Assembly: GCF_027579695.1 (NCBI RefSeq)
Contig: NC_083572.1
Coordinates: forward strand, 12,372,915 to 12,436,914
Source: Neoarius graeffei
Lineage: Eukaryota > Chordata > Actinopteri > Siluriformes > Ariidae
Direction: 5' to 3'
Length of the DNA: 64,000 nt
The stretch's first letter is position 1. Each line of letters starts with the position of its first letter. Below are positions 1 through 10,987 of the stretch, piece after piece. Both the position numbers and the translations under genes were made by a program. The notes beneath the pieces are model-generated. The model saw only the letters and a program-made list of their open reading frames with translations, was not told the DNA's origin and made no database searches.

Positions 1-334
1 AATTAGTCCCTCAGGGTGGATTACCTTAAGGGCATGTATAAAAGCTTTCGGGTTTCATTTTTGTACAGAGAAAAGCATAGTTTAGTGGTGTATCGCATCT
101 GTAATGCTAATTTGGTTGGACATCAGCCAAGTTTTCCAAATGCTATTTTTATGGTCATCATTAAAATGCCCAAGCTGATATGAATGCAGCAAGAGGAGTG
201 AAAATCTAAATTTGCCAATCCCAGGATATCTAAACTACTTTGGTCCAAAAGTGCAGATGCAAGAGTAAAAGTATTTTTTTCTGATTTACACACTATTTCA
301 GTCACCTCATATCACCAAACATCTAACTAAAAAT
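1..334. other. Intergenic, no gene seen
   Basis: AT-rich sequence with no recognisable exon, RNA gene or repeat up to the target-site duplication (323-334) of the first SINE. Confidence 0.5.
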
Positions 335-704
335 CTCATCTCATCTCATTATCTCTAGCCGCTTTATCCTTCTACAGGGTCGCAGGCAAGCTGGAGCCTA
401 TCCCAGCTGACTACGGGCGAAAGGTGGGGTACACCCTGGACAAGTCGCCAGGTCATCACAGGGCTGACACATAGACAACCATTCACACTCACATTCACAC
501 CTACGGTCAATTTAGAGTCACCAGTTAACCTAACCTGCATGTCTTTGGACTGTGGGGGAAACCGGAGCACCCGGAGGAAACCCACGCGGACACGGGGAGA
601 ACATGCAAACTCCACACAGAAAGGCCCTCGCCGGCCCCGGGGCTCGAACCCAGGACCTTCTTGCTGTGAGGCGACAGCGCTAACCACTACACCACCGTGC
701 CACC
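335..704 (-). mobile_element. tRNA-derived SINE (DANA/Mermaid-like), full length
   Basis: Reference copy for the dominant family. Read on the minus strand it has a tRNA-like head with A box (TGGTGTAGTGG) and B box (GGTTCGAGCCC), a body with the motif CCGGTTTCCCCCACAGTCC, and a 3' end GCGGCTAGAGATAATGAGATGAG. A 12 bp target-site duplication (CTAACTAAAAAT) is seen at 323-334 and 705-716. Open frames across it are chance frames, because the same peptides recur in every copy. Confidence 0.93.
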
Positions 705-780
705 CTAACTAAAAATGATTAATTTAATTACTTAATTATTTTTAAACCAATTAAATGCCAGACTTGCCATATTTGTTACT

Positions 781-1296
781 GGCCGAGGTTATGTTGTTGC
801 CTCTGTTTGTTTGTTTGTTCCCAACATAACTCAAAAAGTAGTGAATGGATTTTGATGAAATTTGGTGGAAAGGTGGACCATGGACCAAGGAATAATGGAT
901 TAGATTTTGATGCAAATCCGGTTATACCGTATGTGGATCCAGAATCCAGATATGTATGCAGATCCAGAATTTTTTTTTTTGGCTGTTCCCAACGTAACTC
1001 AAAAAGTAGTGGACGGATTGTGATGAAATTGGGTGGAAAGGTGGACCATGGGCCAAGGAACAATTGATTAGATTTTGCTGCAAATCTGGATATATGTGGA
1101 TCCAGGATCCAGATATGTATGCAGATACAGGATTGTTTTTGGGCTGTTCCCAACGTAACTCAAAAAGTAGTAGTAGATTTTGATGAAATTTGGTGGAAAG
1201 GTGGACCATGGGCCAAGGAACAATTAATTAGCTTTTGATGCAAATCCATGTGTCTTGGCGGAGGTATGCACTCAAGGGAGGAGTGCCTTTCTAGTT
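781..1296 (+). repeat. Unclassified dispersed repeat (GGAGGTTATG...CTTCTAGTT family)
   Basis: Begins with GAGGTTATGTTGTTGCCTCTG and ends in CCTTTCTAGTT. Inside, a module containing AACTCAAAAAGTAG and GGTGGAAAGGTGGACCATG occurs three times about 165 bp apart (near 825, 992 and 1152), a local triplication. Other copies lie near 9973, 24041 (inverted), 30401, 46739 and 49135. I do not know the family name. Confidence 0.7.
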
Positions 1297-2293
1297 GACA
1301 CTGGACATACAAAGCATTAGCTATGACCTCTACTGAAAGCCTGCTAAAATGCACCAAAGACAAAAATCATAATTGTTAATCTTATTGATTTAGTCAGCTG
1401 AGTGATCTTGCAGGCCGCTGGTCATTTATACCAACGAATATATAACTGAAATCCAATCGTATATAATTACACCAGTAGTGTCCAGTCAGTTTTGAAAGGG
1501 ATTGGGATAAATTGATATTCATCTCACCATATATCTTCATAATGTATGCATCCTGTACCACACGCCAACTTTCTAATGCCTTATTTCTGCGCTTATGCTC
1601 AAAAAAGATTGGATTGGTTATGACCATGAAAAATGGACTGATATTTTTTTCATGACGTTTTTAAAAGTTAACAGGATGGATTGAGTTTTTTTGTTCCTGC
1701 ATAGGCACTGCTACTGCTGCGCCTTCATTCCTGTCACTCTGTATTGGTATTAATGGCACTGAGAAAACCTGTCCAGCTGGTATAAGAGAAGACCTCGACA
1801 AACATAAGCTCTTACTCAGACCAGGCTGGGTCCAGAGACAAGGTAAAAAGTAAAGACCATGATCCAGGCCAAATGCTTATATAAGTCTGGAGTATTTTCC
1901 AGTCAACCCCCTTTCAGGAAGTGAGGATTTTTTGGAAGGACAGATGACCTGGTTTCCTTTAACAATGTACAATGCTGTACTCAGAAGAAGCTTCAAAGGA
2001 TATTCTGCATAGTTTCATGCAGTCTGAGGCTGCTCTGCAGCCGTGTTAATCATATGCAGCACAGCAAAAATCAAAAGGGCAAAAAGGGTACCAAAAGTAC
2101 CAAATCAAATTGTTAGTGAGTCAGCTATTTTTTTAGCACCAATATGTTAATCATGTCAGCTAAGGTACATAATGCATTGATATGATTAAATTAGCACTCT
2201 TTCCTTCCTCTTCAGAGATCTCCATTGGCACGTTTTCCCTGAGAGAAACCTTAATCCATAATTCCCATGGAAACCATCCGTGTGATGATGTTT
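1297..2293. other. Downstream flank of C1QTNF6, probable 3' UTR
   Basis: Lies just past the C1QTNF6 stop on the minus strand and should hold its 3' UTR. I found no clear minus-strand AATAAA here, so the transcript end cannot be placed. No other exon was recognised. Confidence 0.4.
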
Positions 2294-2838
2294 CTATGCA
2301 GCAGGAGCCACCAGGTAGCCATTGAAGGTAATATAGACGTCAACATCATCGCTGTAAATGGCATTCTCGCGTTCACGCTTGAAGAGGCGCACCCAGACTT
2401 CATCGTTAAGCTCAAGAGAAAGCATGACACTCTGGCTCTGCATGATGGAGCGGTCACTGGGTTGTGCATACAGGATCACTTGCTCACGTTCGTTCTGCAT
2501 CAGGTGCAGGTAGGTCTCCTTGAAGTTCCATGTGTGGATGTTAATGTTGAAGAAGTAAATACCTGGCACATAGCAGTAGAACTTGCCTTTAAACATGTTG
2601 AAGTGTTCGCCAGGGTTGACGAAAACGGTGTCAAAGAGCAGCGCCTGATAATAATCGTCGCTGTGGAGGGCCTTCCTGCGGCCCACTGAGAAGGATGAGT
2701 GCTGTGTCTTGCAGGGGTCTCCTGGAGCTCCAGCCTGCCCTTTGCTGCCTTTAGGGCCAATGGTGCCTCTGGAACCTGGAGGACCCTCTGCTCCTGCCTT
2801 ACCCGGAGTTCCTCTCTCGCCTCGATCACCTTTATCTC
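2294..2838 (-). CDS. C1QTNF6: C1QTNF6 last coding exon (collagen stalk and C1q domain)
   Basis: 545 bp. The acceptor (TCTCACAG at 2846-2839) is followed by GAGATAAAGG, which completes a glycine codon begun in the previous exon. The frame stays open for 180 codons to TAG at 2296-2294. It encodes the Gly-X-Y repeats and the entire C1q jelly-roll domain, with no stop or frameshift, unlike the transposon-derived frames elsewhere in the window. That points to purifying selection. Confidence 0.93.
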
Positions 2839-4610
2839 CTGTGAGACAGGAAGAATTGCATGGATAAAAAGATGGAGGCATGGAAATGTAAAGTGTGTGT
2901 TGGTGAGGGAGTGAGTAACAAAGCTAGGGAGTCAGAAAGTGAATGAGTGAGTGATGCCAGCTTCTGCCATCAGACCCCTGCAGCTCATCCAGAACGCTGC
3001 AGCTCACTTGGTTTACATTCTTCCCATGTCACCCCTCTGCTTGCTGACCTGCACTGGCTATCTATCGCAGCTCGCATTAAATTTAAGACATTGGTGCTAG
3101 TTTACCAGGCTCTCAAGGGGTTAGGGCCAGCATACCTCCAGAGTCTGATCCACCCCTTCACACCAGCCAGATCCCTACACTCCGCTACTACTGGTCACCT
3201 GGCCACTCCTCCTCTCCACTATTGCCCAACCCGCTCAAGACTGCTGTCTGTCCTGGTTCCCCATTGGTGGAGTGACCTTTCCATTGAGGTCAGAACTGCC
3301 GACTCCCTGACCACCTTCAAGCGCAGACTGAAAACTCATCTCTTCAGGCTGCACCTCTCCCCTGCTTCCCTGCCCACTGTGTAACTGCATTTCAGTCTAG
3401 GCCAACCCAGGCCGTGTACTGTCTGGCCTGGGGTTAGCCGTTTTGAGTTCTCTATTTAGTTATACTTTATATGGTTGGTTTATTTCCTTGGCTGTTTGAG
3501 TATTGGTACTTCAACAGAATATTACACTAGGTATTGCTGTCACTTGTTCAGTTGGCACTAGAACTTTCTTGTCTAGAAGTTCAGCACTTTGTGTACCTGA
3601 CTTTTGCACTCATTGTACGTCGCTCTGGATAAGAGCGTCTGCTAAATACCATGTAATGTAATGATGGTGCAAATGGATAAGTAAACAAGGATGCCAGTGA
3701 GCAAGGCAATGAGTGGATGGGTGAGGGATTCCAAACACCACATGGTTCACATTATGCACTAGGAACCCTATACTTATTAAGCAGTCAGAATGAAATCCCA
3801 CTAAGTCATGCTTAACACACCATGTCCAATAGCTACAGAGCATTATGGTCTTTTTCAGCCCACTAGCTCTTACCTGGAACTCACTATCCTGGTGTGAAAA
3901 GCCATGAGAAATGTAGTGACTATTGTATATACAGATTGAAGCCCTGGATATGGATCTTGAATTTCACAAGCACTATTTCACAGTAAAGTTGATCTGCATA
4001 TCATCTAACCACATGTTGTTACTGTTCCCATTTGTGGCTGTTCCAAGGATATTCACCAGAACAGCTTTTACTTAGCTCTGAGTAAGTACAGGCGGTCTGT
4101 GAGAAGCTGAGTATTCTCAGGGCTGTAATCTCAGAATGCAGGCAAACACGACACACATGTTACCGCTTGTAGTTTACTGCCACATAGGCAAGTTTCCTGC
4201 CAGGTCTGTATGCCTCAAGAGCCTGCTATCGCTTCTTGGGATGACTTCTACTGAGTCGGCTCGGTTTTTCTGATTAAGTCAGCAGAAGAGAGCCAGGAGC
4301 TGTGGTCTGCATGCAGGGGGCTGAGGCTAGAATCAGTGCAGCATTTTCCAGGAATGGAGGGTTGGGTCAAGTTTCTGTGTGTTAGACACTGAATCCAGCA
4401 GAGAAAAGCAATGACAGCATGTGAGACTGAGTGAGTGGGTGAGTGAGCGAGATGGAGTGGGGAAAAGTAAGCATGTTAGTGGGTGTGGCTAGTGTTTAGG
4501 GTCATCACTCGGGTACATATGATATAGAACTTCTGTTTCCCTCTGATTAAAAGAACACTGACAAGCTGCCTGGTTAATGTGAGACTCAAGTAGGCACATA
4601 CATAGAGCAG

Positions 4611-4649
<39 letters not shown>

Positions 4650-6391
4650 TCTGAGTGAGCTAGCATGTTAGGAGGTGAGTAAGTGGATAAGTGAGGGAGT
4701 GAGGGAGTGAGTAGATACATGAATAAGTGAGTGGATGAGTGAGTGAATGAGTGAGTGGATGAGCAAGTTAGTGGATAAGTGAGTTAGTGGATAAGTTTGA
4801 GTGAGTGGATGAATAAGTGAGTTAGTGGATGAGTAAGTTAGTGGATAAGTTTATGAGTGAGTGAGTGGATAAGTGAGTTAGTGGATACATGAGTGAGTGG
4901 ATGAGTGAGTGAGTGAGTTAGTGGATAAGTTTATGAGTGAGTGAGTTAGTGGATATGTAAGTGAGTGGATAAGTGAGTTAATGGATAAGTTTGAGTGAGT
5001 GAGTGGATGAATGAGTGAGTTAGTGTATGAATAAGTTAGTGGATAAGTGAGTGAGTGGATGAGTGTGTGAGTGAGTGGATAATTGAATGAGTCAGTGAGA
5101 AAGTGGATGGATGGATGAATGAGTGAGTGAGTGAGTGAGTGAGTGAGTGAGTGAGTGAGTGGATACATGGATTATTGAGTGAGTGAGTGAGTGAGTGAGT
5201 GAGTGAGTGAGTGAGTGAGTGAGTGAGTGAGTGGATGGATACATGAATTAGTGAGTGAGTGAGTGAGTGAGTGAGTGAGTGGATGAGTGAGTGAATGGAT
5301 AAGTGAATGGATAAGTGAATGAGCGTGTGAGTGAGTGGATGAGTGAGTGAGCGGATAAATGAGTGAGTGGATAAGTGAGTGAGTGAGTGAGTGAGTGAGT
5401 GAGTGGATAAGTGAACGATACACAACACAAAAGAGTTTGTTCATGTGTGACAAATATAGCCATTAATATCTTATTAAACAAACAAACAAACAAACAAACA
5501 AACAAGTGGTGTAACGCAATGCTATTATTTGTGTCTGTATCTCTTTAGTGCTCAAATATCCATATCTGTATTCATATTTGGATTAAAATTGGAAGTGGGC
5601 ATGGCCTATCCCAAATTTTGTAGTTTTTAATTTTATTTATTATAATGTATTTATTATATTTATGTTTGATGCTAACTCTACCATTATGCTCTGGAACCAC
5701 TGGAAAACAGTGTTCACAAATTCTAACAACAAAGATCAATTTACAGAACATAACTCCTGAACCGAAGCTCTGAGATGAGTAAGAAATCTAACAGTGCTTC
5801 AAGGCAACAACATCTTTTCCAAATCAAGAAACTGTTATTAATTTCCACAGCTGACTGCAGTAGCTATCTAATCATATTTTATTATTAGATGTATTTCAGT
5901 TTGTTACATTCCAGAAAGATCAGAAAAATCACTGGACATGTTTTCAGAATCTCCTATAAATCTGGGACACACTTTAAGTGGCAGATGATTAAACTGGCAG
6001 CGTGATGTTCTGAGATGATTTTCTTTTAAGAATGATGGAGAACAGTTATCTAAAGACAAGGGGAAAAAATGCATGCGTTGAACGTACACGACAACTGTTC
6101 CATCTTGAAGGATCGCATTCTTAACGTGCATGACTGCTGTGTGTAGTTTTCATAAAAAAACAACAACAAGAAGTGTGTGTCTACAGTTTTAGCCTTACCT
6201 TTGAGAATGGTCATGTTGATGAACGTGCGAACCTCTGGTGTCTGATAGGCCACGGGACGGGGCGAGTTGCTGTGGGGCGGGTCCAGCTGATCGCAGCACC
6301 TGCGGCAGTATTTGGGTGGTGACCTGGAGGGGGAGGGGACAGAGGCCACCAGGGGGAGGAGCAACAGCACAGGTAGAAAGAATCCAGACAT
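2294..6391 (-). CDS. C1QTNF6: C1q/TNF-related protein 6 (CTRP6) gene, join of two coding exons
   Basis: Joining 6391-6199 to 2838-2294 gives a 245 aa protein. Residues 1-18 are a hydrophobic signal peptide. Residues 29-33 are CRRCC, and an N-glycosylation sequon NMT is at 59-61. From residue 65 run 14 uninterrupted Gly-X-Y triplets, followed by a C1q domain (about 113-245) with [34 protein letters not shown] and RENAIYSDD. The protein should be secreted and form trimers, with the collagen stalk allowing higher oligomers, as in the CTRP family. The segment [14 protein letters not shown] and the motif [15 protein letters not shown] resemble CTRP6 more than CTRP1, its closest relative. Both splice sites are canonical and the join keeps phase (G|GA). 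The human protein is somewhat longer, mostly at the N-terminus. A 5' noncoding exon is likely. C1QTNF1 is the main alternative name. Confidence 0.9.
2953..3663 (+). mobile_element. L2-like LINE, 3' fragment
   Basis: Encodes the end of a non-LTR reverse transcriptase: [20 protein letters not shown], then [12 protein letters not shown], and near the end [18 protein letters not shown]. An upstream frame reads [15 protein letters not shown], so there is at least one frameshift near 3010. The 3' tail has the fish L2 signature CTCTGGATAAGAGCGTCTGC (3624-3643) and ends in a short ATGTAATG repeat. The 5' part of the element is missing. It sits antisense inside the C1QTNF6 intron. Confidence 0.85.
4613..4649. 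repeat. (GA)n microsatellite
   Basis: Uninterrupted GA dinucleotides just upstream of the larger GAGT array. Confidence 0.9.
4652..5416. repeat. GAGT-type tetranucleotide array with GGAT interruptions
   Basis: About 765 bp built from GAGT/GAAT/GGAT/AAGT units, including pure (GAGT)n runs near 5117-5159 and 5176-5230. Minus-strand frames reading Thr-His-Ser-Leu repeats are products of the array, not genes. It lies in the C1QTNF6 intron and is a likely length polymorphism. Confidence 0.95.
5476..5505. repeat. (CAAA)n microsatellite
   Basis: Eight or so CAAA units in the C1QTNF6 intron. Confidence 0.9.
6199..6391 (-). CDS. C1QTNF6: C1QTNF6 first coding exon (signal peptide and Cys-rich segment)
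   Basis: ATG at 6391-6389 starts a 64-codon segment beginning [17 protein letters not shown], a typical signal peptide, and ends in INMTILK before a GTAAGG donor at 6198. A pyrimidine-rich CAG acceptor (TTTCCTTCAG, ending at 6400) lies 8 bp upstream of the ATG. The exon therefore probably spans 6199-6399, with the 5' UTR continuing in an exon further right. A frame-open GTG two codons upstream is not a credible start. Confidence 0.9.
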
Positions 6392-6399
6392 GACCACAC

Positions 6400-6696
6400 C
6401 TGAAGGAAAGAGTCAGATAGAGAGAGACAGAGAGGGACAGTGTGAAAACAAATAAACAAACAAATAAATAAATCCTGAACAGGGACAGAAAGTGTCAGGT
6501 AATGGAAAAATGATTAATTCTGCATGTTGGCAGAGCTTCAGCATAATTTTTGCATAATTAGATGCATTCATTAGGAATGCATCGTTACAAATAAATCAGG
6601 CTTCATCTAATAACAGCACTGACTCTAATAGGCCCAATGTGGACAGATTTCTGAAGGATGTAATACATAGAAGAAACTATGCAGTTATAATGAGTA
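6400..6696. other. 5' flank of the C1QTNF6 coding exon
   Basis: Intronic or upstream sequence. No promoter element or noncoding first exon could be identified. Confidence 0.4.
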
Positions 6697-7608
6697 TTAT
6701 TCTATCCACGTTCACTGGGTATGAGCAATCGTGTGCGCTGATTGGCTACTCTACTACGAGGCTATCAGCTCATATGTTGTGAGTAGAGAAAAACAAAATG
6801 GCGGAGCGTGCTGTTGAACCAACCGAAGACGAAATAAAAACTCTACTCGAAAACAAAACCCCCAAAATACAAAAAAGCAACAAAATGTGGAATAAAAGTA
6901 TTTGATGGTAAGAACTTCTCATCTCATCTCATTATCTCTAGCCGCTTTATCCTTCTACAGGGTTGCAGGCAAGCTGGAGCCTATCCCAGCTGACTACGGG
7001 CGAAAGGCGGGGTACACCCTGGACAAGTCACCAGGTCATCACAGGGCTGACACATAGACACAGACAACCATTCACACTCACATTCACACCTACGGTCAAT
7101 TTAGAGTCACCAGTTAACCTAACCTGCATGTCTTTGGACTGTGGGGAAACCGGAGCACCCGGAGGAAACCCACGCGGACACGGGGAGAACATGCAAACTC
7201 CACACAGAAAGGCCCTCGCCGGCCCCGGGGCTCGAACCCAGGACCTTCTTGCTGTGAGGCGACAGCGCTAACCACTACACCACCGTGCCGCCCCTGGTAA
7301 GAACTTATATTTTTTATTTTTCAAGAATTATTATTATTATAGCATTTTTCACAAATTGATCCTGTCATTCTGCCGGTTTATTTACATTCTAAGCAGAAAT
7401 GATTTTGTCGGACGTTTTGTATAAAATCTTTATTTATCGTAATTGTAAAAAATAAAAATGCTCTGTTTCTCAAAATCTAGTGAATGTGGATAGAATAAAA
7501 CAATTATTCCACTGAATCTCATCGTGCATGGCTTATAGCCAACTCGGTGCTATGCGCCTCATCGGCTATCAGCTCATGTACGACTCAATTTTGTGGAATA
7601 ACTATTAA
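6697..7608 (+). mobile_element. TIR element with a Crypton-like recombinase N-terminal fragment, copy 1
   Basis: The inverted terminal motif ATTCTATCCACGTTCACT (about 6700) returns as AGTGAATGTGGATAGAAT (about 7480). Between them lies ATG GCG GAG CGT... (6799 on), reading MAERAVEPTEDEIKTLLENK before the frame breaks. A different frame then reads KKATKCGIKVFD, followed by a donor-like GTAAG. The motif order (acidic start, ENK, KATK, VF) resembles the N-terminus of Crypton/KIAA1958-type tyrosine recombinases. A SINE has inserted at 6918. The match is by eye, and the 3' boundary is uncertain. Confidence 0.55.
6918..7294 (-). mobile_element. SINE inserted in the TIR element
   Basis: Full-length copy flanked by the duplication TGGTAAGAACTT (6906-6917 and 7295-7306). 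It splits the host element at its splice-donor-like site. Confidence 0.93.
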
Positions 7609-8142
7609 TTAGTGATTTAGCTCTTGCTTTATCTCCATCTAAAAAGAGAGTGATGCAGCAGTGCTTTAATCCTTTAGTCTGTCTAGCCCTCTCACCTCCT
7701 CATCTGTGAAAATATCGCTGTTGGAGCCATGACTAACTAGCCTAACCATGACTAAGCTGAATTTCTCCATAACTGCATCACAACGTTTGCTGTCTCCAAT
7801 ATTTCTCAACTGGAAAATGTTGCGTAAGAAAATCAGCTCTTCGTCTTTTATTTTCAGGAGTCAACAATGAAACCTGTCCATGAACCCTTATGTTTGAGCT
7901 TATTCTTTTCCTTTTATAACTGTGTCAACAATGCGACATCAGCGCAGCAGATAACTTCCAAAGTTAACCTTTAACTCTTCATGGGAATAACCAAACACAG
8001 CACCAAGCAACAAATCAGCACCGAAATCGCTAAACGAATCACAATTATTTCAGTCCAAACCCATTTCAGGGTGGAGTTTTCCTTTATGATATGATTTGTT
8101 TGCATCGATTTAATTTAATTTACATTTGATTGAAACAAAATA
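7609..8142. other. No gene seen
   Basis: AT-rich unique-looking sequence. No exon or recognisable repeat. Confidence 0.4.
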
Positions 8143-8470
8143 GGTGGCACGGTGGTATAGTGGTTCGCACTGTTGCCTCACAGCAAGAAGGTTCTGGGTT
8201 CGAGCCCCGTGCTTGACGGGGGCCTTTCTGTGTGGAGTTTGCATGTTCTCCCTGTATCTGCGTGGGTTTCCTCCGGATGCTCTGGTTTCCCCCAGAGTCC
8301 AAAGACATGCAGGTTAGTCTAATTGGTGGCTCTAAATTGACCATGAGTGTGAATGGTTGTTTGTCTCTATGTGTCAGCCCTGCAATGACCTAGCAACTTG
8401 TCCAGGGTGTACCCCGCCTCTCGCCCATAATCATCTGGGATAGGCTCCAGCTTGCCCGCGATGGATGGAT
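8143..8470 (+). mobile_element. SINE, diverged subfamily with GGATGGAT tail
   Basis: The head is altered (GTGGTATAGTGG) and the 3' end is GATGGATGGAT rather than ATGAGATGAG. It is flanked by AAACAAAAT duplications. This looks like an older subfamily than the ATGAG-tailed copies. Confidence 0.88.
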
Positions 8471-9972
8471 AAAACAAAATACTCTTGGACAAATTTCTCC
8501 TAAAAATCTCAAAGCAATAATTGGACTGTATAACACAAATCAACCCTGAAGCACTGACTTTGTTTAAAAATAAACTGAATTAATTTCCACAGTGTAAATG
8601 AGCTGGTTTGTAAACCCGTTCTACAGGCGTCGGGCAGAAATGAGTGACGCACCACCACCACATGGAGAAAATGATCGTGTTTGTTTAGTGACTGTGTTTT
8701 CTCATGCTGAATGGGCCCCAGTGACACCTGGTCAGTGGTGATTTGAAAAAGCCCAGAAAGTGAGGTAAGAAGATAAAAAAAAACATTAAAATGAGACTGT
8801 GATGTCTTTTGACAAGGGCAGAAATAGAGGTCGAGCTGTTGGCATTGCAATCAACACTGGAAAGCATGAGAAAGAGAAGCAGATGAGAACGAGAGAGAGA
8901 GAGAGAGAGAAAATGAGAGACAGAGATGTAGGAGCTGATGCAGAACTTGGCCCTGTGTGCTATCTTGCTTTTGGCTGTAATTTCACTTGTTTCCTGAGCC
9001 CTACTCTTCTACACCTCCCCTTCACCCCTTCCTCCATTGAAACCCTTGCAGCGTACATCTGTCACTGTGCTATATTATGTTTATTTCCACCCTACCTTCA
9101 GCTCGCAGACATTACATGACACTTCAGGGTGGTGTATGCAGGTGCATTGTATTACCTTTTAAATTATATAAGTGCTTCATCATGGAGCACTTCAGTATCA
9201 GTGCCATCATTATCTGGCCTCATATTCGTCCTGCCTTCACAAGCTCCTCAAAATGGTTTTATTTACTCCCTGCAATGTAGTAAATGAAGTCTGTGCATTT
9301 TCTCCTGCCCTGTCTACTTCTCTTGGTCTTATGCTTTCTTATGTTTATTGTGGTTGCCAAAAGCTCGACCTCCATTTCTGCCCTTGTCAGAAGACATTAC
9401 AGTCTCATAAGCTGCTCAGATGCTCCTGTTTACTACCTGCCAAGATGCAATTATGAAGTCTTTTAATTCTCCGTTAATATATTCTAGAGTCCTAGGTTAA
9501 TTAGGCAGAAACTTGGGTATCAAAATTGTTCTTATGGCACCTATATGTCATTACAATATTCATGTGAAGCTGTTACCATGGAAACTGATGTTTACAATGA
9601 TTCCGTCACTACGGCACAAGTGCTCCCAAAAAATTTTTAATAACCTGTTTCAATTGAAGCTGATAAGCCATAACCACTGGCTATTTACTGGCTGTAAAGA
9701 CAAAATTAAATATTTTAATTTGTCACAAATAGTCAGAAACTCAGCTATAATGGGTTTTGTCCCCAATAGTTCCCACTTCATTTGCAGCTGTTACCATGGA
9801 AACCAACACTTACGATCATTCCTTCATTCCAAAAAATGGCAGCTACTACTTAAGATGTACTATTTAAAAATTTCAACCAATCCAAATTTTTAAGCCTTAC
9901 GGTAACACTCTGGCCTATGTTACCTCTATAAGTGTTAAATAAATATTGATGTATTATTATTATTATTACAAC
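8471..9972. other. Gene-free stretch with a fold-back and a short direct repeat
   Basis: Contains an inverted repeat (8791-8872 with 9328-9408) and a (GA)n tract near 8890-8916. A degenerate direct repeat is built around GCTGTTACCATGGAAAC (near 9569 and 9786). No coding similarity was recognised. Confidence 0.6.
8791..9408. repeat. Fold-back: roughly 80 bp inverted arms, 455 bp apart
   Basis: The left arm (8791-8872) holds GACAAGGGCAGAAATAGAGG; the right arm (9328-9408) holds its reverse complement with few differences. The pairing continues on either side of this core. Possibly the termini of a non-autonomous DNA element; no transposase fragment is seen between the arms. Confidence 0.75.
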
Positions 9973-10340
9973 TTATTGGAGGAGGTTATGTTTTTGCCTC
10001 TGTTTGTTTGTCTCTTCTCAACGCAACTCAAAAAGTCGTGAAAGGATTTGGATGAAATTTGGTGGAACGATGGAGCATTGGCCAAAGAACAATTAAGTAG
10101 ATTTTGATGCAAATCTAGATATGTTTGTGGATCCAGAACCCAGATATGTATGCGGAGCCAGGATTTTTTTTTTTTGCCTTTTCCCATTGTAACTCAAAGA
10201 AATAGTTAAAGGATTTGGATGAAATTTGGTGTACAGCTTTAGTATTATCCTAGGTTCAAGTGACTTGATTTTGATCAAATCACTTGAATGTAATATGTGG
10301 CTTGGTGGAGGTATACATTCTATCCTGTGCCCTTCTAGTT
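9973..10340 (+). repeat. GGAGGTTATG...CTTCTAGTT family, copy 2
   Basis: Has the GGAGGAGGTTATG start, two AACTCAAA modules and the GTGCCCTTCTAGTT end of the family described at 781. Confidence 0.75.
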
Positions 10341-10586
10341 GTTGTTATTCTGGCTTCAAATCAGTGTAAAAGTAAGTTATAGGCTCAATCTTAGCATTTA
10401 CAATTTTGACCCCTATTGCTATGGCGATACCTGAAAACTACAGTTTTCTGCATTTTTATGGACTTTTGGTTCACTCCCAATATTTCTAGGTCAACTATAT
10501 GATGTAAATGTTCATTTGTGAACCCCAATTTCATGAATCAATATTAAAAACAACCTGTGGTCTCTTTGGCCAGTTAAAATGGAGAT

Positions 10587-10961
10587 CCATCTCTCCATTC
10601 ATTATCCATAACTGCTGGTCCTGTGCAGGGTCGCAGGCAAGCTGGAGCCTATCCCAGCTGATTACAGGTGAGAGGCGGGGTACACCCTGGACAAGTCGCC
10701 AGGTCATCACAGGGCTGACACAGAGAGACAAACAACCATTCACACTCACATTCACACCTACAGTCAATTTAGAGCCACCAATTAGCCTAACCTGCATGTC
10801 TTTGGACTGTGGGGTAAACCGGAGCACCTGGAGGAAACCCACACAGACACAGGGACAACATGCAAACTCCACACAGAAAGGCCCCCGGCGGCCACCGGGC
10901 TTGAAACCAGACCCTTCTTGCTGTGAGGCAATAGTGCTAACCACTACACCACCATGCCACC
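10587..10961 (-). mobile_element. SINE, older subfamily
   Basis: Flanked by the 12 bp duplication TAAAATGGAGAT (10575-10586 and 10962-10973). The tail is replaced by CCATTCATTATCCATAAC. Confidence 0.92.
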
Positions 10962-10987
10962 TAAAATGGAGATGCTACTTAATATTA

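Larger units (their letters stand above)
2839..6198 (-). other. C1QTNF6 intron, repeat-bearing
   Basis: A 3.36 kb phase-1 intron with GTAAGG donor at 6198 and CAG acceptor at 2839. It contains an L2-like LINE fragment, a (GA)n tract, a 0.75 kb GAGT-type tandem array and a (CAAA)n tract. Stretches 3664-4612 and 5506-6198 show nothing recognisable. Confidence 0.85.

Noticed and set aside
364-687. Many 60-150 codon frames with peptides such as [19 protein letters not shown] or [20 protein letters not shown]
   Set aside because: They recur in almost every SINE copy, in whichever strand the SINE lies, with no start, splice or stop context. They are shadows of the repeat.
2267-2689. 140-codon plus-strand frame opposite the C1q exon
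   Set aside because: It is the antisense shadow of the C1QTNF6 exon; the minus-strand frame has clear domain similarity and splice sites.
4878-5505. Minus-strand frames rich in Thr-His-Ser-Leu repeats
   Set aside because: They translate the GAGT tandem array in the C1QTNF6 intron; a tetranucleotide repeat without stops is open by chance.
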